Counted from the stretch's first letter, positions 7,375-16,913 are shown. The stretch: DNA of 64,000 nucleotides from Flavisolibacter ginsenosidimutans (GCF_007970805.1 NZ_CP042433.1:310001-374000); one strand, 5' to 3'. The notes: generated from the sequence alone by a model not told the origin. Made by a program: numbers and translations.

Positions 7375-10035
7375 TTAATCATTGTCTGGTTCGCGCCGAT
7401 TTTTGGACAAAGTCATCTTCTTGGGATAGGGTTTGTTGCCCATTGCGTCAAACCATAAAATACGGTTCAGCAAATCGTCGTTGCCGCTGTCAATCTTCGC
7501 CAGTTCCGCTGAGCCGGACAGCTCTGTATAGCGTTTGGCTTTGCCCTTCAAGGTGCTTGCGGGTTTGTTCATTTCGTTGAGCGGAATATTGTTCTTTATA
7601 AATGCGTACGGCGTTTTGTTAAAGGTTCCTGTAAAGCAATCGAACATAGGCAGCGCGGTCGCGTCCACAACGTTCATTGGCGGCAAGCCAAGAATTTGTT
7701 CGATGGTGCGCACCATGGAGGTTTGGTTGTAATTGGTATGAACTGTTTTTTGTAAGCGTGAATAAGGACTGATGATGAAAGCCGTGGTGCGGTAGGCGGA
7801 CACGTGATCCCAACCTGATTGCGAATCATCCTCGGTTACAAACACCACCGTTGAATCCCAGAAGCGGCTTTTGGTTAACGCCTCTAAAATCCGTCCGAGT
7901 GCGAGATCATTATCGGCCACCATCGCCCTTGGCGTAGGAAATCCTTCGCGCATTCCTGCTGTATGATCGGCCGGTAAAGCCATCACCATCAATTGCGGCA
8001 ATTGATCTCCCGGCATCTTTTCGAAATCGTGCAATTCTTTTATAAAGGCATCGGCTCTTATTTGATCATTAAAATTTTGTCCTTCGAAGCAGGGATAAGC
8101 AGGGGAGAGAACCGGCTCAACTCTTGAAATGGTCGAATGATTCGTAAACGAGATGGGCTTGCCTTCTTTGTACAAATCGTAAAATTCTTTCCACCCTAAG
8201 CCTGCCTTCCAAGTGGGTGTGCAAGCCTCGCCGTAAATGCGCACGGTTTTTCCGTGATCCAGTGCGTTGTTCCATATAAAACCGGCTTTGTTGTACACCA
8301 GCGCATCGGCCAGCACGTGCGGATAGCTGCGAAACCAGGCGCGAACATTCTTCTCCACGTAATCGGTAACGATGGCGGCGTCGGTCCAGGAGTGGCCTTC
8401 GGCCGATGATTTGCCGGCAACGTAATAATTGTCCAGCAGCAAAAAATCTTTAACTAAACGGTGTTGGTTCGGCGTAATGCTGTCGCCATAAATGCAAAGC
8501 GACTTTATTCCGTTACCTGCGGCTACATCGCCCATTACCTGGTCGTAGGTTTTGTTTTCCTTGATGACGTACAGCACGTGCTTGAACACAGAAGGTTCGC
8601 CAATTCGCTCGGGCACAGGTTTGGGTCCAGTGTTTTTTCGCGGCGTTAACTGCGAAAGCTTCGTGCGAAAAAGCAGGTTGCTTTTTTCAACTCTTGTCGA
8701 GTAAGATTTCAATGCGTTTTTATCGGGAACGGGTATGATAGAAATCGTTGCTTCCTGCTGGTGTGAACCGTAAGTTTTGGTTGTACTGGCTCTTGCGCCT
8801 TCGCCTTCAAGGTTGGCGACGAAAAGAGTTTTGTCTGTTGCCACCAGGCCTGCCGGGTAAGCTTCAGTGGGAATAAAGCCTTCAATCAATGCTTTGCTTC
8901 CGCCCTCCGAAAGTTTCATTACCGCTACGGCATTGTTCATTCCATTTGATACATAGAGTATGCTTTCATTGGGCGAAAGCGCCAACGCGTTTGGCGAATC
9001 GCCAATAAATGGCGAGGCTTCGTTCAACTTCACCGAAACCGTATTGACAACTTTGTTGGCGGCTGTGTTGATAATGGAAATGTTGTCGCTGTTTCCGTTG
9101 GCCACATAAACATAACGGCCGTCCTTGCTCGCGATGATGCTGTTGGGATGAAGCCCCACTTCAATCTCTGTTTCTACTTTGCCCGTTGCCAAGTCAATTA
9201 CCGAAACCGTACCCGATGATGTAGCGCCTGTCCTTGGGTCCACGTAAACTTTTGCGTAAGGGATGCCGGCGGTTTCCTTTGATGCATCAACCGGAACAGC
9301 GCCGGCCCAATTGCTTACGTAAGCTTTGGTTTGGGTTAGCGCAAGGCCAAAAGGCGCCATGCCGGAGGCTGTCGTCCACACTGTTTTTTTGTCTTTCAAA
9401 TTAAGCTTGGCCAATTGGCTGTTGCCGTTGAGCACCACGAATAAAAACGTTTCATTGCCTTCTTTACGAATCGCGATATCATTGGGTAAAGACATGGGCG
9501 CGGGGGCAAGGGCTTTGAACGGAATGGCTTCTTTTATTGTGGCCTTCTTTCCGTCCCAAACCGCATCCATCACGAAGGATGTTTTGTTGGAAGGATTGGC
9601 GGCGCCCCAAAAAATATGCGGTCCGTCTTCGCTTTGCCAAACCTTCAGACCGGAGTAAGTACTCATCAAACTTTTGTAAGAAGCATTGTCGGTATAATCA
9701 AGGTGGTAGAGGAGTTGGTTCGAGCGAACCTCTATAAACGCAAGGCCGTAGCGGTCTTCTACAATTAAGGTTTTTTCGTCCGGCGTCAATACGCAATCAA
9801 GGCTGTGGTTTTCCAACGATGTTTTGCCAAAGCGAATAACAGTGCCCGCCGGATCAATGAAACGGTTATAAGGCATCAGCACCGATGCGTTGTCTACCGT
9901 CAGCGTCGTGTCGTCGTACGAACTGTGATAGTCGTTTGCATCCGAAACGGAGCTTTGATAAACGCGGGATGACCGGCAAGCGCAAAAAGCAATCAGTACA
10001 AGGAAAAGCCGGTAATGAGCCTGGTATCTTTTCAT
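7375..10035 (-). CDS. Lipoprotein with YVTN beta-propeller and phosphoesterase (AcpA/phospholipase C-type) domain
   Basis: Start chosen at ATG 10035 (886 residues), because it gives a lipoprotein signal (LFLVLIAFCACRSS). The ATG at 10071 would put 12 extra residues in front and lies beyond a terminator hairpin. Residues about 60-420 form a beta-propeller with YVTN-type repeats such as GRYVYVANGNSDNISIIN and ESILYVSNGMNNAVAV. The second half is a phosphoesterase domain of the alkaline-phosphatase fold. It begins KHVLYVIKENKTYDQVMGD and has FLLLDNYYVAGKSSAEGHSW, VMALPADHTAG and VFVTEDDSQSGWDHVSAY, which supply the metal-type Asp/His residues. It is probably a cell-surface or periplasmic phosphate-ester hydrolase. 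Monocistronic. Confidence 0.88.
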   Translation of the reverse strand: MKRYQAHYRLFLVLIAFCACRSSRVYQSSVSDANDYHSSYDDTTLTVDNASVLMPYNRFIDPAGTVIRFGKTSLENHSLDCVLTPDEKTLIVEDRYGLAFIEVRSNQLLYHLDYTDNASYKSLMSTYSGLKVWQSEDGPHIFWGAANPSNKTSFVMDAVWDGKKATIKEAIPFKALAPAPMSLPNDIAIRKEGNETFLFVVLNGNSQLAKLNLKDKKTVWTTASGMAPFGLALTQTKAYVSNWAGAVPVDASKETAGIPYAKVYVDPRTGATSSGTVSVIDLATGKVETEIEVGLHPNSIIASKDGRYVYVANGNSDNISIINTAANKVVNTVSVKLNEASPFIGDSPNALALSPNESILYVSNGMNNAVAVMKLSEGGSKALIEGFIPTEAYPAGLVATDKTLFVANLEGEGARASTTKTYGSHQQEATISIIPVPDKNALKSYSTRVEKSNLLFRTKLSQLTPRKNTGPKPVPERIGEPSVFKHVLYVIKENKTYDQVMGDVAAGNGIKSLCIYGDSITPNQHRLVKDFLLLDNYYVAGKSSAEGHSWTDAAIVTDYVEKNVRAWFRSYPHVLADALVYNKAGFIWNNALDHGKTVRIYGEACTPTWKAGLGWKEFYDLYKEGKPISFTNHSTISRVEPVLSPAYPCFEGQNFNDQIRADAFIKELHDFEKMPGDQLPQLMVMALPADHTAGMREGFPTPRAMVADNDLALGRILEALTKSRFWDSTVVFVTEDDSQSGWDHVSAYRTTAFIISPYSRLQKTVHTNYNQTSMVRTIEQILGLPPMNVVDATALPMFDCFTGTFNKTPYAFIKNNIPLNEMNKPASTLKGKAKRYTELSGSAELAKIDSGNDDLLNRILWFDAMGNKPYPKKMTLSKNRREPDND

Positions 10036-10040
10036 ACGAG

Positions 10041-10083
10041 TAAAATAAAAACAAACCCACAGTAGGGACACTGTGTTTGTTTT
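10041..10083 (-). terminator. Rho-independent terminator of the upstream DeoR gene
   Basis: On the minus strand AAACAAACACAGT pairs, with a 2-nt bulge, with ACTGTGGGTTTGTTT across the loop GTCCCT. TTTTTATTTTA follows. It lies about 52 nt beyond the stop codon of the DeoR-type gene (10135) and just upstream of the phosphoesterase ATG, separating the two transcripts. Confidence 0.8.
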
Positions 10084-10134
10084 GAATGAGAAATGTCTTT
10101 AATTGATTCTAAAATTCTTTGTGCCAGCAGGATT

Positions 10135-10899
10135 TCAATCCGCTATCACCACGTTAATTCCTCTTTCTTCCAGCGCCTTAACGGATTCGGCCGGAGCACC
10201 GCTATCGGTAATAATACTTTGCACAGTGTCCAGGTTGCAGACACGGCCCAGGCCTCTTCTCCCGAATTTTGAGCCGTCGGCCATAATGACCACTTTGCGG
10301 GCTACGTTTATCATTTTTTGGTTCAGGCTGGCTTCGTTTAAATTGGTAATGGAGATGCCGAAATCCGGGTCAATACCGTCGGCACCCAAAAACAAAACGT
10401 CGCAGGAAATGTGATCCAATATCAATTCGGCAAAAGTGCCTGCAGCGGACGCAGAACTTTGGTGGATCAGCCCGCCCAATTGCAACACCTCTACATTTGG
10501 ACGATTGTGCAGCTCAAGGGCCACTTTCAAAGCCGGTGTAATCACAATCAGGTGCTTGGTTGGCGAAAGACAACGCGACAGTTCGTAAACCGTCGTGCCC
10601 GAACCGATGATGATGGAATCGGTTTGCGTGGTAAGCGGAAGAGCGGCTTTTGCAATCTTTCGCTTTTGATCCACGTTGATAAATTCTTTTTCGTTAATGG
10701 GCCGTTCGCTGGCATAAGGGTTTTGCAGTGAACCGCCTCCTTTGGTACGAAAAAGAAGGTTGCGTTCTTCCAGCAACTTTAAATCTTTACGAATGGTGAC
10801 GCCGGTTACCTGCAAATTCTCGCTCAATTTCTGAATGTCCACACGGCCTGTTTCCTGCAACTGTTTTAAAATGGCCTGATGTCGTTCTGTGATGGTCAT
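10135..10899 (-). CDS. DeoR/GlpR family transcriptional repressor (copy 1)
   Basis: A 254-residue protein with the N-terminal DeoR helix-turn-helix (about 5-57: ERHQAILKQL through VTIRKDLKLLEERNLLF) and the DeoRC sugar-phosphate sensor domain (about 75-235: SIIIGSGTTVYEL and LFLGADGIDPDFGI). Family members repress sugar or polyol catabolic genes and release DNA on binding a phosphorylated metabolite. It is a paralogue of identical length to the gene at 11398-12162. Together with the glpDKF genes this suggests control by glycerol 3-phosphate, which is inference. A transporter remnant lies between the two repressors. A terminator follows the gene. Confidence 0.92.
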   Translation of the reverse strand: MTITERHQAILKQLQETGRVDIQKLSENLQVTGVTIRKDLKLLEERNLLFRTKGGGSLQNPYASERPINEKEFINVDQKRKIAKAALPLTTQTDSIIIGSGTTVYELSRCLSPTKHLIVITPALKVALELHNRPNVEVLQLGGLIHQSSASAAGTFAELILDHISCDVLFLGADGIDPDFGISITNLNEASLNQKMINVARKVVIMADGSKFGRRGLGRVCNLDTVQSIITDSGAPAESVKALEERGINVVIAD

Positions 10900-11120
10900 G
10901 AAAACGATTTGCCGTTAAAGAAAGATTTTTAAACCGTTTGCAAGATAACTTTAAAACCGGTTCTGGTCCAAGCTCATGCCTTTATCGTTTCGAATACAGG
11001 CTATAATTATTGCTTTTTATTTCTTTCAATTTAAAAATGTTTACAGAGTCTTTTTTCTGTAGCATCTTCATATCCTTGTAAAGCCTTATGAACATTCCCA
11101 ACGAAATCTGCTATTCACCA

Positions 11121-11298
11121 ATGAACACAACTACGCAACTGCAAACGCCAGCCTCTCTCTGCTCGACCGCATCGGCATTCCCAAAATCCTGGCATGGGGC
11201 TATTTCGGCATCATGATTTTTATGACAGGTGACGGCGTTGAGCAGGGTTGGTGCGACTGAAAAAAGCGAAAGATAAAGACGATGACGACGATGATTAA
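11121..11298 (+). pseudogene. MFS transporter remnant with internal deletion
   Basis: Only the two ends of an MFS-like gene remain. ATG at 11121 opens MNTTTQLQTPAS. Then a CT-repeat tract (11151-11160) shifts frame into SLLDRIGIPKILAWGYFGI, MIFMTGDGVEQGW, the first TM segment of an MFS symporter. About 45 codons in, the frame jumps again to LKKAKDKDDDDD and stop (11296-11298), a typical charged MFS C-terminal tail. About 1.1-1.2 kb of the gene body is therefore missing. The rest of the 498-bp spacer (10900-11397) shows nothing else. Lying between two GlpR-type repressors, the lost gene may have carried a polyol or sugar, which is inference. Confidence 0.7.
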
Positions 11299-11397
11299 GC
11301 CTTAACGCTGTAGGCTAAATCTCTTTGGTTAAGATCAGGGGAAAGAAGCGTAATGAAAATCCAATCATCCGCTCATGCAATCAAACGGGCTTGTTCA

Positions 11398-12162
11398 TCA
11401 CACAATCGTTACTTCTATTCCCATGCCTTCTAATTGGTTTACGTAATGGTTGGGAATGCCTTTGTCGGTAATGATTTGGTTGGCTTCTTCGAGTCCGCAA
11501 ATGCGGCCAAAGCCGCGCCGTCCAAATTTGGTCGAATCCGAAAGCACAATTACCTTTTGTGATGCCTTAATCATTTGACGGTTTAAGTGCGCTTCTACCA
11601 CGCTGGTGGTGGTCAGGCCAAATTCAAGGTCAATGCCGTCCACGCCCAAAAACAATTTGCTGCACGAAAAATCAGCCAGCATGTTTTGGGCATAAGTGCC
11701 GGTAATGGAAGAAGAAGTTTTGCGGATGATGCCGCCCAGTTGAATCACTTCCACGTGTTCGTGCTGCAAAAGTTCCATGGCCACGTTTAACGCCGATGTT
11801 ACAACGGAGAGCCGCTGTGTAGGCTTTATGGCTTTTGCCAAAGCCAATACCGTGGTGCCTGAGGCAATGATGACCGAATCGTCGGGTTGAATGAACTGTG
11901 CCGCCGCCGCACCGATTCGCGTCTTTTCGCCGGCCTGTAATTTCTCCTTTTCGTTTACGGGCTTGTCAACCGTGTACGGATTGTTTACGCTGGCACCGCC
12001 GTGCGTTCGAAAAAGCAGGTTTTTGTCCTCTAAGAGTTTCAGATCCTTTCGAATGGTTACGGAAGAAACTTTCAACTCCTTACATAAATCTACTACTTGT
12101 ATAAATCCTTCCTTTTGAACCTTGTTTAAAATGAATTGATGCCGCTCAGTACTGTTAACCAT
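11398..12162 (-). CDS. DeoR/GlpR family transcriptional repressor (copy 2)
   Basis: A 254-residue DeoR-type regulator with HTH at about 5-57 (ERHQFILNKV through VTIRKDLKLLEDKNLLF) and a DeoRC domain with SVIIASGTTVLALAKA and LFLGVDGIDLEFGL. It is divergent from glpD across a 173-bp spacer, the standard arrangement for a local repressor of the glycerol operon. The metabolite is probably glycerol 3-phosphate by analogy to GlpR. It is strongly similar to copy 1, so a tandem duplication followed by divergence is likely. Confidence 0.92.
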   Translation of the reverse strand: MVNSTERHQFILNKVQKEGFIQVVDLCKELKVSSVTIRKDLKLLEDKNLLFRTHGGASVNNPYTVDKPVNEKEKLQAGEKTRIGAAAAQFIQPDDSVIIASGTTVLALAKAIKPTQRLSVVTSALNVAMELLQHEHVEVIQLGGIIRKTSSSITGTYAQNMLADFSCSKLFLGVDGIDLEFGLTTTSVVEAHLNRQMIKASQKVIVLSDSTKFGRRGFGRICGLEEANQIITDKGIPNHYVNQLEGMGIEVTIV

Positions 12163-12266
12163 AAATAAATTTCTCTGCCTAAAAGTATTAAATGTGTTCT
12201 TTAAATTTCTGCTTCTGCATAAGTCTTGAAAACTTGTTTAAAAAACTTTTTTTCAATTTTCTTTTA

Positions 12267-12292
12267 TTGAAGGTAAAATCAACATACTTTTA
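12267..12292 (+). promoter_or_regulatory. Putative glpD promoter
   Basis: TACTTTTA (12285-12292) matches the Bacteroidota -7 box TAnnTTTG at seven of eight positions. A TTG lies at 12267-12269. The glpD ATG is 44 nt downstream. The surrounding A/T-rich spacer is where the divergent DeoR repressor would be expected to bind, but no clear operator palindrome stands out. Confidence 0.4.
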
Positions 12293-12335
12293 AATTGTCT
12301 AAAAGGAAATTGAAAACGAAACCTTACGAAAGAGA

Positions 12336-13964
12336 ATGGCTGGCGCTATTTTGAACCGCAACGTTTTTTTAAAGCAACTGAACGAAGAGTCCTATTGGGA
12401 TTTAATCGTTGTTGGTGGTGGCGCAACAGGTTTGGGCATTGCAGTGGACAGCGCCAGCCGAGGCTATAAAACCTTGCTTTTAGAACAGGCCGATTTTGCC
12501 AAGGGCACGTCAAGCCGCAGTACCAAACTGGTTCACGGCGGCGTTCGGTATTTGGCCCAAGGCAACATACGGCTTGTTTACGATGCGCTTCGCGAAAGGG
12601 GAATCTTACAAAAAAATGCGGCGCATCTTGTCAAGCGGCAATCCTTTATCATTCCCTGTTACAGTTGGCTGGAAAAAACCAAATATCTAATTGGCTTAAA
12701 GCTTTACGACTGGCTTGCCGGCCGTTTCAGTTTTGGCAAGTCAAGGTTCTTGAACAAGAAAGAAATCCTTCAAAAGCTTCCAAGCCTCAACGCGAAAAAT
12801 CTTGTGGGTGGTGTTGAGTACTACGACGGGCAGTTTGACGATGCCCGGCTGACCATTAACCTTGCCCAAACCGCCGCTGAACAAGGTGCTGTTCTCTTAA
12901 ACTATTTCAAGGTAACAGGCCTGCTAAAAGAGAACAGCAGAACAAGCGGTGTGAAAGCCTTGGACGCTGAAACAAAAAAAGAATACACGCTCCAAGCAAA
13001 AGTCGTCATTAACGCCACCGGTGTTTTTGTTGACGACTTGTTACAGATGGACAAGCCGGGCCGCCGGCCGCTGGTGCGTCCCAGCCAGGGCGTGCATCTC
13101 GTTGTTGACAAATCTTTTTTGCATAGCAGCAGTGCCATGATGATTCCAAAGACGGCAGACGGCCGTGTGCTGTTTGCCGTGCCGTGGCACAATCATGTGT
13201 TGCTTGGCACTACCGATACGCCACTCGACAAACATTCGCTTGAACCCGAAGCGCTGCAAAAAGAAATCCGTTTCATTCTCGACACGGTAAAACAGTATCT
13301 GTCCCAACCACCGGAAGAAGGTGACGTACTAAGCGTTTTTGCGGGGCTTCGTCCCCTGGCCGCGCCACAAAAAGCCACCTCGAGCACCAAGGAAATTTCA
13401 AGAGATCATAAACTGCTCGTCAGCGAATCGGGCTTAATCACCATCACCGGCGGCAAGTGGACGACCTACCGAAAAATGGCCGAAGAAACCGTTGACAAGG
13501 CCATCGAAGTTGGTGCTTTACACAAGGTATCTTGTGTTACGAAAAACATTCGCATACACGGTTGTTCTGATGCCTCTACCAAAAACGATTTGTCCGTTTA
13601 CGGAACAGACCAAAACGGAATCGCAGATCTGATAAATCAATCGCCTTTTTTAGCAAAAAAGCTGGTTGAGGATCTTCCATATACCGAGGCCGAGGTCATT
13701 TGGGCAATTCGGACGGAGATGGCCCGCAACGTGGAAGACGTGCTGGCACGCAGGCTTCGGCTTTTGTTCCTGGATGCGAAAGCTGCTCTTGCCGCAGCGC
13801 CAAGAGTAGGTGAATTGCTGGCAACGGAACTCCATTATACAGAAAGTTGGAGAAGAGCCCAGGTGGAAGAATTCACAAAACTTGCCCATCAATACTTGTT
13901 GCATTCCGATAGGCAAGTAGCCGATGAAAAGCCCGCCGAAGAACGGCTGAAAAAATCGGCCTGA
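12336..13964 (+). CDS. glpD: Aerobic glycerol-3-phosphate dehydrogenase
   Basis: This FAD enzyme oxidises glycerol 3-phosphate to dihydroxyacetone phosphate and feeds electrons to quinone at the inner membrane. The 542 residues match the family length. The N-terminal dinucleotide-binding motif is [20 protein letters not shown] (about 24-43), followed by the family signature [18 protein letters not shown]. The substrate region [15 protein letters not shown] and the C-terminal DAO_C domain are intact. It is the first gene of glpD-glpK-glpF (35 bp to glpK, 166 bp from glpK to glpF) and is divergent from a DeoR repressor. Confidence 0.97.
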   Translation: MAGAILNRNVFLKQLNEESYWDLIVVGGGATGLGIAVDSASRGYKTLLLEQADFAKGTSSRSTKLVHGGVRYLAQGNIRLVYDALRERGILQKNAAHLVKRQSFIIPCYSWLEKTKYLIGLKLYDWLAGRFSFGKSRFLNKKEILQKLPSLNAKNLVGGVEYYDGQFDDARLTINLAQTAAEQGAVLLNYFKVTGLLKENSRTSGVKALDAETKKEYTLQAKVVINATGVFVDDLLQMDKPGRRPLVRPSQGVHLVVDKSFLHSSSAMMIPKTADGRVLFAVPWHNHVLLGTTDTPLDKHSLEPEALQKEIRFILDTVKQYLSQPPEEGDVLSVFAGLRPLAAPQKATSSTKEISRDHKLLVSESGLITITGGKWTTYRKMAEETVDKAIEVGALHKVSCVTKNIRIHGCSDASTKNDLSVYGTDQNGIADLINQSPFLAKKLVEDLPYTEAEVIWAIRTEMARNVEDVLARRLRLLFLDAKAALAAAPRVGELLATELHYTESWRRAQVEEFTKLAHQYLLHSDRQVADEKPAEERLKKSA

Positions 13965-13999
13965 AGCGACAAGAAAAAGACGAACGATTAAACCAACGT

Positions 14000-15490
14000 A
14001 TGAGCTTGCAATACATCTTATCATTAGACCAGGGAACCACCAGTTCCCGCGCCATACTGTTTAACAAGGAAGGCGAAATTGTTTCGCTGGCGCAAAAAGA
14101 ATTCACGCAGATTTTTCCGCAGCCCGGCTGGGTGGAGCACGACCCGAAAGAAATATGGTCGTCGCAAATAACCGTGGCTACCGAAGCCGTTTTAAAAGCT
14201 GGAACTACCCCTGCTAATATTGTTGCCATCGGCATTACCAATCAACGCGAAACCACTGTTGTGTGGGACCGGGAAACCGGTGCGCCGGTGTACAATGCAA
14301 TCGTTTGGCAAGACCGGCGGACGGTATCTTATTGCAACGAATTAAAGACGCAGGGAAAGGATAAAATCATCCAGGAGAAAACGGGGCTGATCATTGATGC
14401 CTATTTCTCCGCCACCAAAATAAAATGGATACTGGACGAAGTGCCCGGCGCAAGACAAAAAGCCGAAGAAGGCAAACTTGCTTTTGGAACGATTGATTCC
14501 TGGCTGATCTGGAATTTAACCGACGGCGCTGTTCACGCAGCCGATGTGACCAATGCATCGCGTACCATGCTTTTCAATATTCACACCTTGGATTGGGACG
14601 ATGAATTGTTACAGTTATTCGGCATCCCCAAATCCTTGTTGCCAAAAGTTTGTTCGTCCAGCGAAATCATAGGCGAAACCGCCGGGCAAATTTTTGCTGC
14701 AAAGATTCCCATTGCCGGCATTGCCGGCGACCAGCAGGCAGCGTTATTCGGTCAAATGTGCACGAGGCCTGGCATGGTGAAGAACACTTACGGAACCGGC
14801 TGCTTTATGCTGATGAACATTGGCAATAAACCCACCATTTCAAAAAACAAATTGCTGACAACCGTTGCCTGGAAAATTGGCAATGAAGTGCAATACGCCT
14901 TGGAAGGAAGCATCTTCATGGGCGGTGCTGTGGTGCAATGGCTTCGCGACGGGCTGGGCATCATTCGTTCTTCTTCCGAGGTGGAAAGCCTTGCGCAAAA
15001 AGTAGCAGACAACGGGGGCGTTTACCTCGTGCCTGCCTTTGCCGGTTTGGGTGCGCCGTACTGGAACGGTGAGGCCCGCGGCACTATCGTGGGCATGACA
15101 AGAGGAACAACAGCAGCACACATTGGCCGCGCATCGCTTGAAAGTATTGCCCTGCAAACGGTGGACGTTCTCAAAGCCATGGAAAAAGATTCCGGCATCT
15201 CGATACAGGAATTAAGAGTTGACGGCGGCGCTACGGTCAACAATCTTTTGATGCAAATACAAGCCGATGTGTTACGGGCAAAAGTGGTGCGGCCGCAGAT
15301 TACCGAAACCACGGCGGCTGGTGCGGCTTATTTGGCCGGGTTGGCCGTGGGCTTTTGGAACGGCATTGAAGAAATTCAAAAGCAGTGGAAAGAGGAGAGA
15401 AACTTTGAACCGGCCTCCAACCACGTTGACGAACTAATAAAGGGCTGGCAAAAGGCCGTGAAGGCTTGTGAAGCCTGGGCGAGTTCGTAA
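14000..15490 (+). CDS. glpK: Glycerol kinase
   Basis: GlpK phosphorylates glycerol to glycerol 3-phosphate with ATP in the cytoplasm and so traps the substrate imported by GlpF. The 496-residue protein has the FGGY-kinase start [16 protein letters not shown], the glycerol site [17 protein letters not shown] and the second-domain signature [17 protein letters not shown]-site motifs are [10 protein letters not shown] and [19 protein letters not shown]. It is cotranscribed with glpD by spacing. An octamer inverted repeat starts 6 bp after its stop codon and separates it from glpF. Confidence 0.98.
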   Translation: MSLQYILSLDQGTTSSRAILFNKEGEIVSLAQKEFTQIFPQPGWVEHDPKEIWSSQITVATEAVLKAGTTPANIVAIGITNQRETTVVWDRETGAPVYNAIVWQDRRTVSYCNELKTQGKDKIIQEKTGLIIDAYFSATKIKWILDEVPGARQKAEEGKLAFGTIDSWLIWNLTDGAVHAADVTNASRTMLFNIHTLDWDDELLQLFGIPKSLLPKVCSSSEIIGETAGQIFAAKIPIAGIAGDQQAALFGQMCTRPGMVKNTYGTGCFMLMNIGNKPTISKNKLLTTVAWKIGNEVQYALEGSIFMGGAVVQWLRDGLGIIRSSSEVESLAQKVADNGGVYLVPAFAGLGAPYWNGEARGTIVGMTRGTTAAHIGRASLESIALQTVDVLKAMEKDSGISIQELRVDGGATVNNLLMQIQADVLRAKVVRPQITETTAAGAAYLAGLAVGFWNGIEEIQKQWKEERNFEPASNHVDELIKGWQKAVKACEAWASS

Positions 15491-15495
15491 GAAAA

Positions 15496-15597
15496 GACAT
15501 TGAGATATTGGGTTATTGTGATATTGTTTTCTCGCAACGTTCTTGTTGCTAATTACCGAACTATCCCAATATCTTAATCACTCAACATCCTCTTAAC
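15496..15597. repeat. Octamer-built inverted repeat, copy C
   Basis: The left arm is four consecutive 8-bp words starting at 15496, of the type GATATTGG. The right arm (15597 back to 15558) is five words of the same type on the opposite strand, including an identical GATATTGG. It sits between glpK and glpF inside an otherwise continuous operon, so it could modulate readthrough to glpF or mRNA stability. Confidence 0.8.
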
Positions 15598-15656
15598 ATT
15601 AAGGTCACAATCAGTTTACATAAACCTAACGGCTCAAGGGCCAAACCAAAAACTTT

Positions 15657-16388
15657 ATGAGTGAATTTGCCGCCGAATTAATTGGAACTATGCTGCTTAT
15701 CATCCTGGGTAACGGAGTTGTAGCCAACGTTGTTTTAAAAGGCACGAAAGGCCATAACGGCGGTTGGATGGTGATTACCACCGGCTGGGCGTTGGCGGTG
15801 TATGTAGGGGTTGTTACGGCTGGTCCGTACAGCGGTGCACACCTTAATCCTGCGGTCACCATTGCCTTGGCCATTGCCGGAAAATTTGTCTGGAGCAAAG
15901 TTGCCGTTTTCATTGCGGCGCAATTGCTTGGCTCCATCATCGGCGCTGCCGTTGTATGGCTTGTGTACAAAGACCATTTTGATTCCACAGAAGATGCAAA
16001 CACGCAAATGGCGGCCTTTTGCACCGCGCCGGCCATTCGTAACCGCTGGTTTAACCTGCTGAGCGAAATCGTAGGAACCTTTGTGCTGGTCTTCGTGATT
16101 TTTTATTTCACCAACGCCGAAATCACAACGCAAAAAACGCCCATTGGCCTTGGCTCACTGGGCGCCATTCCGGTAGCTTTCCTGGTCTGGGGTATCGGGC
16201 TTTCGCTTGGCGGCACGACGGGTTATGCCATCAACCCTGCAAGGGATTTAGGGCCGCGTTTGGCCTACCGGTTATTGCCCTTGAAAAACAAAACAACACC
16301 CAACTGGGAATACGCCTGGATACCCATCGTCGGCCCGTTCATCGGCGCAGCCATCGCTGCTCTTTTGTTTCTTTTTTTAAAAGCCTGA
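15657..16388 (+). CDS. glpF: Glycerol uptake facilitator (aquaglyceroporin)
   Basis: A 243-residue inner-membrane MIP-family channel with six hydrophobic segments and both half-helix NPA motifs: HLNPAVTIALAIAGKF (first) and YAINPARDLGPRLAY (second). The Asp after the second NPA (NPARD) is the classic marker of glycerol facilitators rather than strict water channels. It supplies glycerol to GlpK encoded immediately upstream. A receptor fragment follows 47 bp downstream on the same strand. Confidence 0.96.
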   Translation: MSEFAAELIGTMLLIILGNGVVANVVLKGTKGHNGGWMVITTGWALAVYVGVVTAGPYSGAHLNPAVTIALAIAGKFVWSKVAVFIAAQLLGSIIGAAVVWLVYKDHFDSTEDANTQMAAFCTAPAIRNRWFNLLSEIVGTFVLVFVIFYFTNAEITTQKTPIGLGSLGAIPVAFLVWGIGLSLGGTTGYAINPARDLGPRLAYRLLPLKNKTTPNWEYAWIPIVGPFIGAAIAALLFLFLKA

Positions 16389-16435
16389 AACAACAAACAG
16401 TATAAACCATTTCTACATCCCTAACAATTATCGTT

Positions 16436-16770
16436 ATGTTCAAAACAACGGTTAGTCTTTCACACAAATGGAAAGACGTTTGGCTGAGCGCTATTTTGCT
16501 GCTGATGAGTGTCAGCCTTTTTGCACAACAGAAAATTACCGGTACCGTGCGTAACGCATCCAATGCGCCGATAGAGAATGCAACCGTGACGGTAAAGGCA
16601 AAAAAAGCCACGACCATCAACGCGCAGGGCACATTTTCTACTACTGCGGCTGAAGGCCTTACCCTGACCGCAAGCGTGGTTGGTTTTCAAACGCCTTAAT
16701 AGGAATGGGTGTTGATGACATCAACTCGGATTATCCGAATTTGTATGCGCAATTGAATGTTGTAAAATAG
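16436..16770 (+). pseudogene. Truncated TonB-linked receptor (SusC-type N-terminus)
   Basis: An 87-codon frame starts with a signal peptide (ILLLMSVSLFAQQ) and a carboxypeptidase-regulatory-like domain (KITGTVRNASNAPIENATVTV, ending SVVGFQTP). That is exactly how SusC/RagA receptors begin, but it stops before any plug or barrel. Immediately downstream, in another frame, 16702-16770 encodes GMGVDDINSDYPNLYAQLNV plus two residues and a stop, which could be the original C-terminus. The gene therefore seems to have lost its whole centre. It follows glpF and may once have been an outer-membrane glycerol-related receptor, which is inference. A stand-alone small secreted protein is the alternative. 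Confidence 0.6.
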
Positions 16771-16783
16771 TCTTGGAGAAAAC

Positions 16784-16813
16784 AACAAAGGTTCACTTAC
16801 GTGAACCTTTGTT
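16784..16813 (-). terminator. Hairpin after tRNA-Leu(TAA)
   Basis: AACAAAGGTTCAC and GTGAACCTTTGTT form a perfect 13-bp stem with loop TTAC. On the minus strand it starts 15 nt beyond the tRNA-Leu 3' end and is followed by GTTTTC, so it probably terminates the tRNA transcript. Confidence 0.75.
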
Positions 16814-16827
16814 ACAGCAAAAATCCG

Positions 16828-16913
16828 TGCCCCAGGCGGGACTTGAACCCGCACTCGCATTGCTGCAAACAGGATTTTAAGTCCTGCGTGTCTACCAATT
16901 CCACCACCAGGGC
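16828..16913 (-). tRNA. tRNA-Leu (anticodon TAA)
   Basis: The minus strand folds as an 86-nt class II tRNA. The acceptor GCCCTGG pairs with CCTGGGGC, the D arm contains GGAATTGGTAGAC, the anticodon loop is CTTAAAA with TAA, there is a long variable arm, and the T loop is GGTTCAAGTCC. CCA is not encoded: the discriminator A is followed by CGG. Next to tRNA-Gly on the same strand. Confidence 0.95.
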
